7,500 bases of DNA from the NCBI GenBank assembly GCA_050181295.1, contig JBFXDI010000173.1:1-7500 (forward strand), written 5' to 3'. The notes under the pieces were generated by a model. It made no database searches. It saw only the letters and a list, made by a program, of their open reading frames with translations, and had not been told where the DNA came from. This document shows positions 6,232 to 7,500 of the stretch, piece after piece; within the stretch, counting starts at the first letter, position 1; the number at the start of each line of letters is the position of its first letter. The DNA comes from JBFXDI01 sp050181295 (lineage in GTDB: Bacteria > Pseudomonadota > Alphaproteobacteria > Rhizobiales > Aestuariivirgaceae). Both the position numbers and the translations under genes were made by a program.

Positions 6232-7290
6232 TTGAGCGGCGAGGCGCAAAAGCAGGCTGCGGCCGATGCCGCTCTCGGACTGGTTGAGAGTGGGATGCGG
6301 CTGGGCCTCGGCACCGGCTCGACCGCCTCCGCTTTCGTCAAGGCGCTCGGCGCCAGGGTGAGGGCGGGGCTCGACATTGTCGGCGTCCCGACCTCGGAAG
6401 CGACCCGCGCGCTCGCCAAAGCGGAAGGCGTCCGCCTGTCGACGCTCGAGGAGATGCCCGAGCTCGACCTGACCGTCGACGGCGCCGACGAGATCGATGG
6501 GCGCCTTCGCCTCATCAAGGGCGGCGGCGGCGCGCTCCTGCGCGAGAAGATCGTCGCCTCCGCCTCGAAGCGCATGGTGGTCATCGCCGATGCTTCGAAG
6601 AAGGTGGAGACGCTCGGCCGCTTCCCGTTGCCGGTGGAAGTCTCGGCCTTCGGGCATGAGGCCACGCGCCGAGCGATACTGGGCGTGCTGGCCGGCGAGA
6701 GCATCGAGGCCCCGGTGCTGCTGCGGTCGGGCAAGGACGGCACGCCCTTCCACACCGACAACGGCAACCTGATCTACGACTGCCACCTTCAGGCCATCGC
6801 TGCGCCGGAGCGGCTCGCGGGCGCGTTGGAGGCGATCCCCGGCGTCATGGGCCATGGCCTCTTCATCGGGCTCTGCTCCAGGGCCTTCATCGCCCATTCC
6901 GACAAGGTTGAGACGCTGGAGCCTTCGAAGGCGCGCTTCGAGGGCGGCCGCAACGTCGCCATGAAGGTGCCGCCGGACGAGTACGACGCGACGCTCGCCT
7001 TCTATCGCGACACGCTCAAGCTCCCGGTGGAGGCGCTCGGGAACGGCGCGCATGTCGTGGCCTTCGGCACCGTGCGCCTTTGGCTCGACCGCGAAGCCTC
7101 GCGCTCCCAGGCCGAGATCTGGCTCGAGGTCGGCACGGCGTCCGAGGCCGAAGCGGCTGGCATCCTAGCGCGCGCCGGCATCGTGCGCTGCGATGCGATC
7201 GAGGCGCTGCCCGACGGCTTCCGCGGCTTCTGGATCAAGAACCCGGCCGGCATCGTGCATCTTGTCTCCGAGATCGGCGGAGAGATCTGA
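6232..7290 (+). CDS. rpiA: Ribose-5-phosphate isomerase A fused to a C-terminal VOC (glyoxalase-like) domain
   Basis: The product has 352 residues, about 120 more than ordinary RpiA. Residues 1-231 are a complete RpiA, which interconverts ribose 5-phosphate and ribulose 5-phosphate in the pentose phosphate pathway: GLGTGSTA at 25-32, VDGADEID at 82-89 (D83, D86), KGGGGALLREK at 96-106 (K96 and catalytic base E105, offset by two from E. coli D81, D84, K94 and E103) and NGNLIYDC at 177-184. After VETLEP, where RpiA normally ends, the frame stays open and residues 240-352 form one VOC module: VAMKVPPDEYDATLAFYRDTL, a middle strand AEIWLEVG, and a closing GFWIKNPAGIVHLVSE. The VOC part lacks a clear first-strand metal ligand, so its activity is uncertain. 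The TTG at 6232 is chosen because AGGAA lies just upstream at 6224-6228 and the next Met (residue 22) would remove conserved N-terminal sequence. gabD lies 11 bp upstream and gor 127 bp downstream. Confidence 0.9.
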   Translation: MSGEAQKQAAADAALGLVESGMRLGLGTGSTASAFVKALGARVRAGLDIVGVPTSEATRALAKAEGVRLSTLEEMPELDLTVDGADEIDGRLRLIKGGGGALLREKIVASASKRMVVIADASKKVETLGRFPLPVEVSAFGHEATRRAILGVLAGESIEAPVLLRSGKDGTPFHTDNGNLIYDCHLQAIAAPERLAGALEAIPGVMGHGLFIGLCSRAFIAHSDKVETLEPSKARFEGGRNVAMKVPPDEYDATLAFYRDTLKLPVEALGNGAHVVAFGTVRLWLDREASRSQAEIWLEVGTASEAEAAGILARAGIVRCDAIEALPDGFRGFWIKNPAGIVHLVSEIGGEI

Positions 7291-7317
7291 AAGTGCATTG
7301 CGCTCCTATTCCGCTCT

Positions 7318-7379
7318 GCTCGTCCCCGCGAACGCGGGGACCCAGATTTGCCTGGATTCCCGCTTGCGCGGGAATGAGC
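7318..7379. repeat. Mirrored pair of palindromic repeat units (REP/BIME-like)
   Basis: Two 28-base arms, 7318-7345 and 7352-7379, are inverted copies of each other (22 of 28 bases match) around a 6-base spacer. Each arm is itself a palindrome: TCCCCGCG-AA-CGCGGGGA at 7323-7340, and an 8-bp stem ATTCCCGC/GCGGGAAT at 7356-7375 with a 4-base loop. The form 'CATTCCCGCGCAAGCGGGAATCC' is a family of dispersed intergenic repeats I recognise from many high-GC Proteobacteria. It lies between rpiA and gor and could act as a bidirectional RNA hairpin or weak terminator, though no T-tract follows. Confidence 0.8.
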
Positions 7380-7417
7380 GGTGATAGGAGACACCAGGTC
7401 AGAGAGCTTCTCGTGCA

Positions 7418-7500
7418 ATGACCTACGACTGCGACCTGTTCGTCATCGGGGGCGGTTCGGGCGGCGTGCGCGCGGCGCGCGTGTCGGCGGCGCACGGCGC
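7418..7500 (+). CDS. gor: Glutathione-disulfide reductase, N-terminal fragment (runs off the window)
   Basis: Only 27 codons are visible, beginning MTYDCDLFVIGGGSGGVRAA. This is the FAD-binding GxGxxG segment of the pyridine nucleotide-disulfide oxidoreductase family. The form DLFVIGGGSGGVRAAR is characteristic of bacterial and plant-type glutathione reductase, which uses NADPH to reduce oxidised glutathione in the cytoplasm. The position downstream of rpiA agrees with a gene order I recall as common in Hyphomicrobiales. The redox-active CxxxxC motif lies outside the window, so a related disulfide reductase is not strictly excluded. The upstream GAGAG near 7402-7406 is a weak and rather distant Shine-Dalgarno. 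Confidence 0.82.
   Translation, partial: MTYDCDLFVIGGGSGGVRAARVSAAHG

Noticed and set aside
6016..7053. Open frame of 345 codons on the - strand opposite gabD/rpiA
   Set aside because: It is a shadow of two real genes, with no motif.
6961..7290. Separate VOC gene starting at the internal ATG at 6961
   Set aside because: There is no stop codon between the RpiA part and this ATG and no Shine-Dalgarno before it, so one fused product is the simpler reading.
7318..7379. CRISPR-like repeat pair
   Set aside because: There are only two units, they are inverted and not direct, and the 6-base spacer is far too short.

Overview
The window looks like chromosomal DNA from a high-GC alphaproteobacterium, probably of the order Hyphomicrobiales (Rhizobiales). 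This rests on strong G/C bias at third codon positions, an rpiA-gor gene order that I recall as common in that order, promoter-like elements resembling the alphaproteobacterial TTGAC-N17-CTATAT consensus, and a GC-rich mirrored palindromic repeat of the dispersed kind found in such genomes. The genus cannot be fixed from the sequence alone.

Left block (1-3422, + strand): a catabolic module. It opens with the 3' part of a GlxA-type regulator (DJ-1/PfpI-like domain plus AraC helix-turn-helix). A 112-bp gap follows, then three closely spaced genes: a Rieske non-heme iron oxygenase and two short-chain dehydrogenases/reductases (SDRs), with gaps of 20 and 15 bp. The oxygenase has Glu in place of the usual bridging Asp, as in the carnitine monooxygenase CntA. 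GlxA-type AraC proteins such as GbdR and CdhR control glycine betaine and carnitine breakdown. Together these suggest, without proving, that the module oxidises a quaternary or N-methylated amine, or a related small compound, and that the two SDRs process the alcohol, aldehyde or ketone released. No reductase partner for the oxygenase is in view.

Middle (3432-4664, - strand): a class A FAD-dependent monooxygenase of the UbiH/PHBH type, convergent with the SDR operon and divergent from gabD. The 74-bp divergent gap holds overlapping promoter-like elements for both directions.

Right block (4739-7500, + strand): housekeeping metabolism. gabD (succinate-semialdehyde dehydrogenase) is followed after 11 bp by an rpiA gene whose product carries an in-frame C-terminal VOC (glyoxalase-like) domain. 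Next comes a 62-bp inverted pair of palindromes, then the first 27 codons of a glutathione reductase gene (gor) that runs off the window.

The most notable points are the RpiA-VOC fusion and the regulator/Rieske/SDR/SDR module. I found no tRNA, rRNA, CRISPR array, transposase or phage gene.
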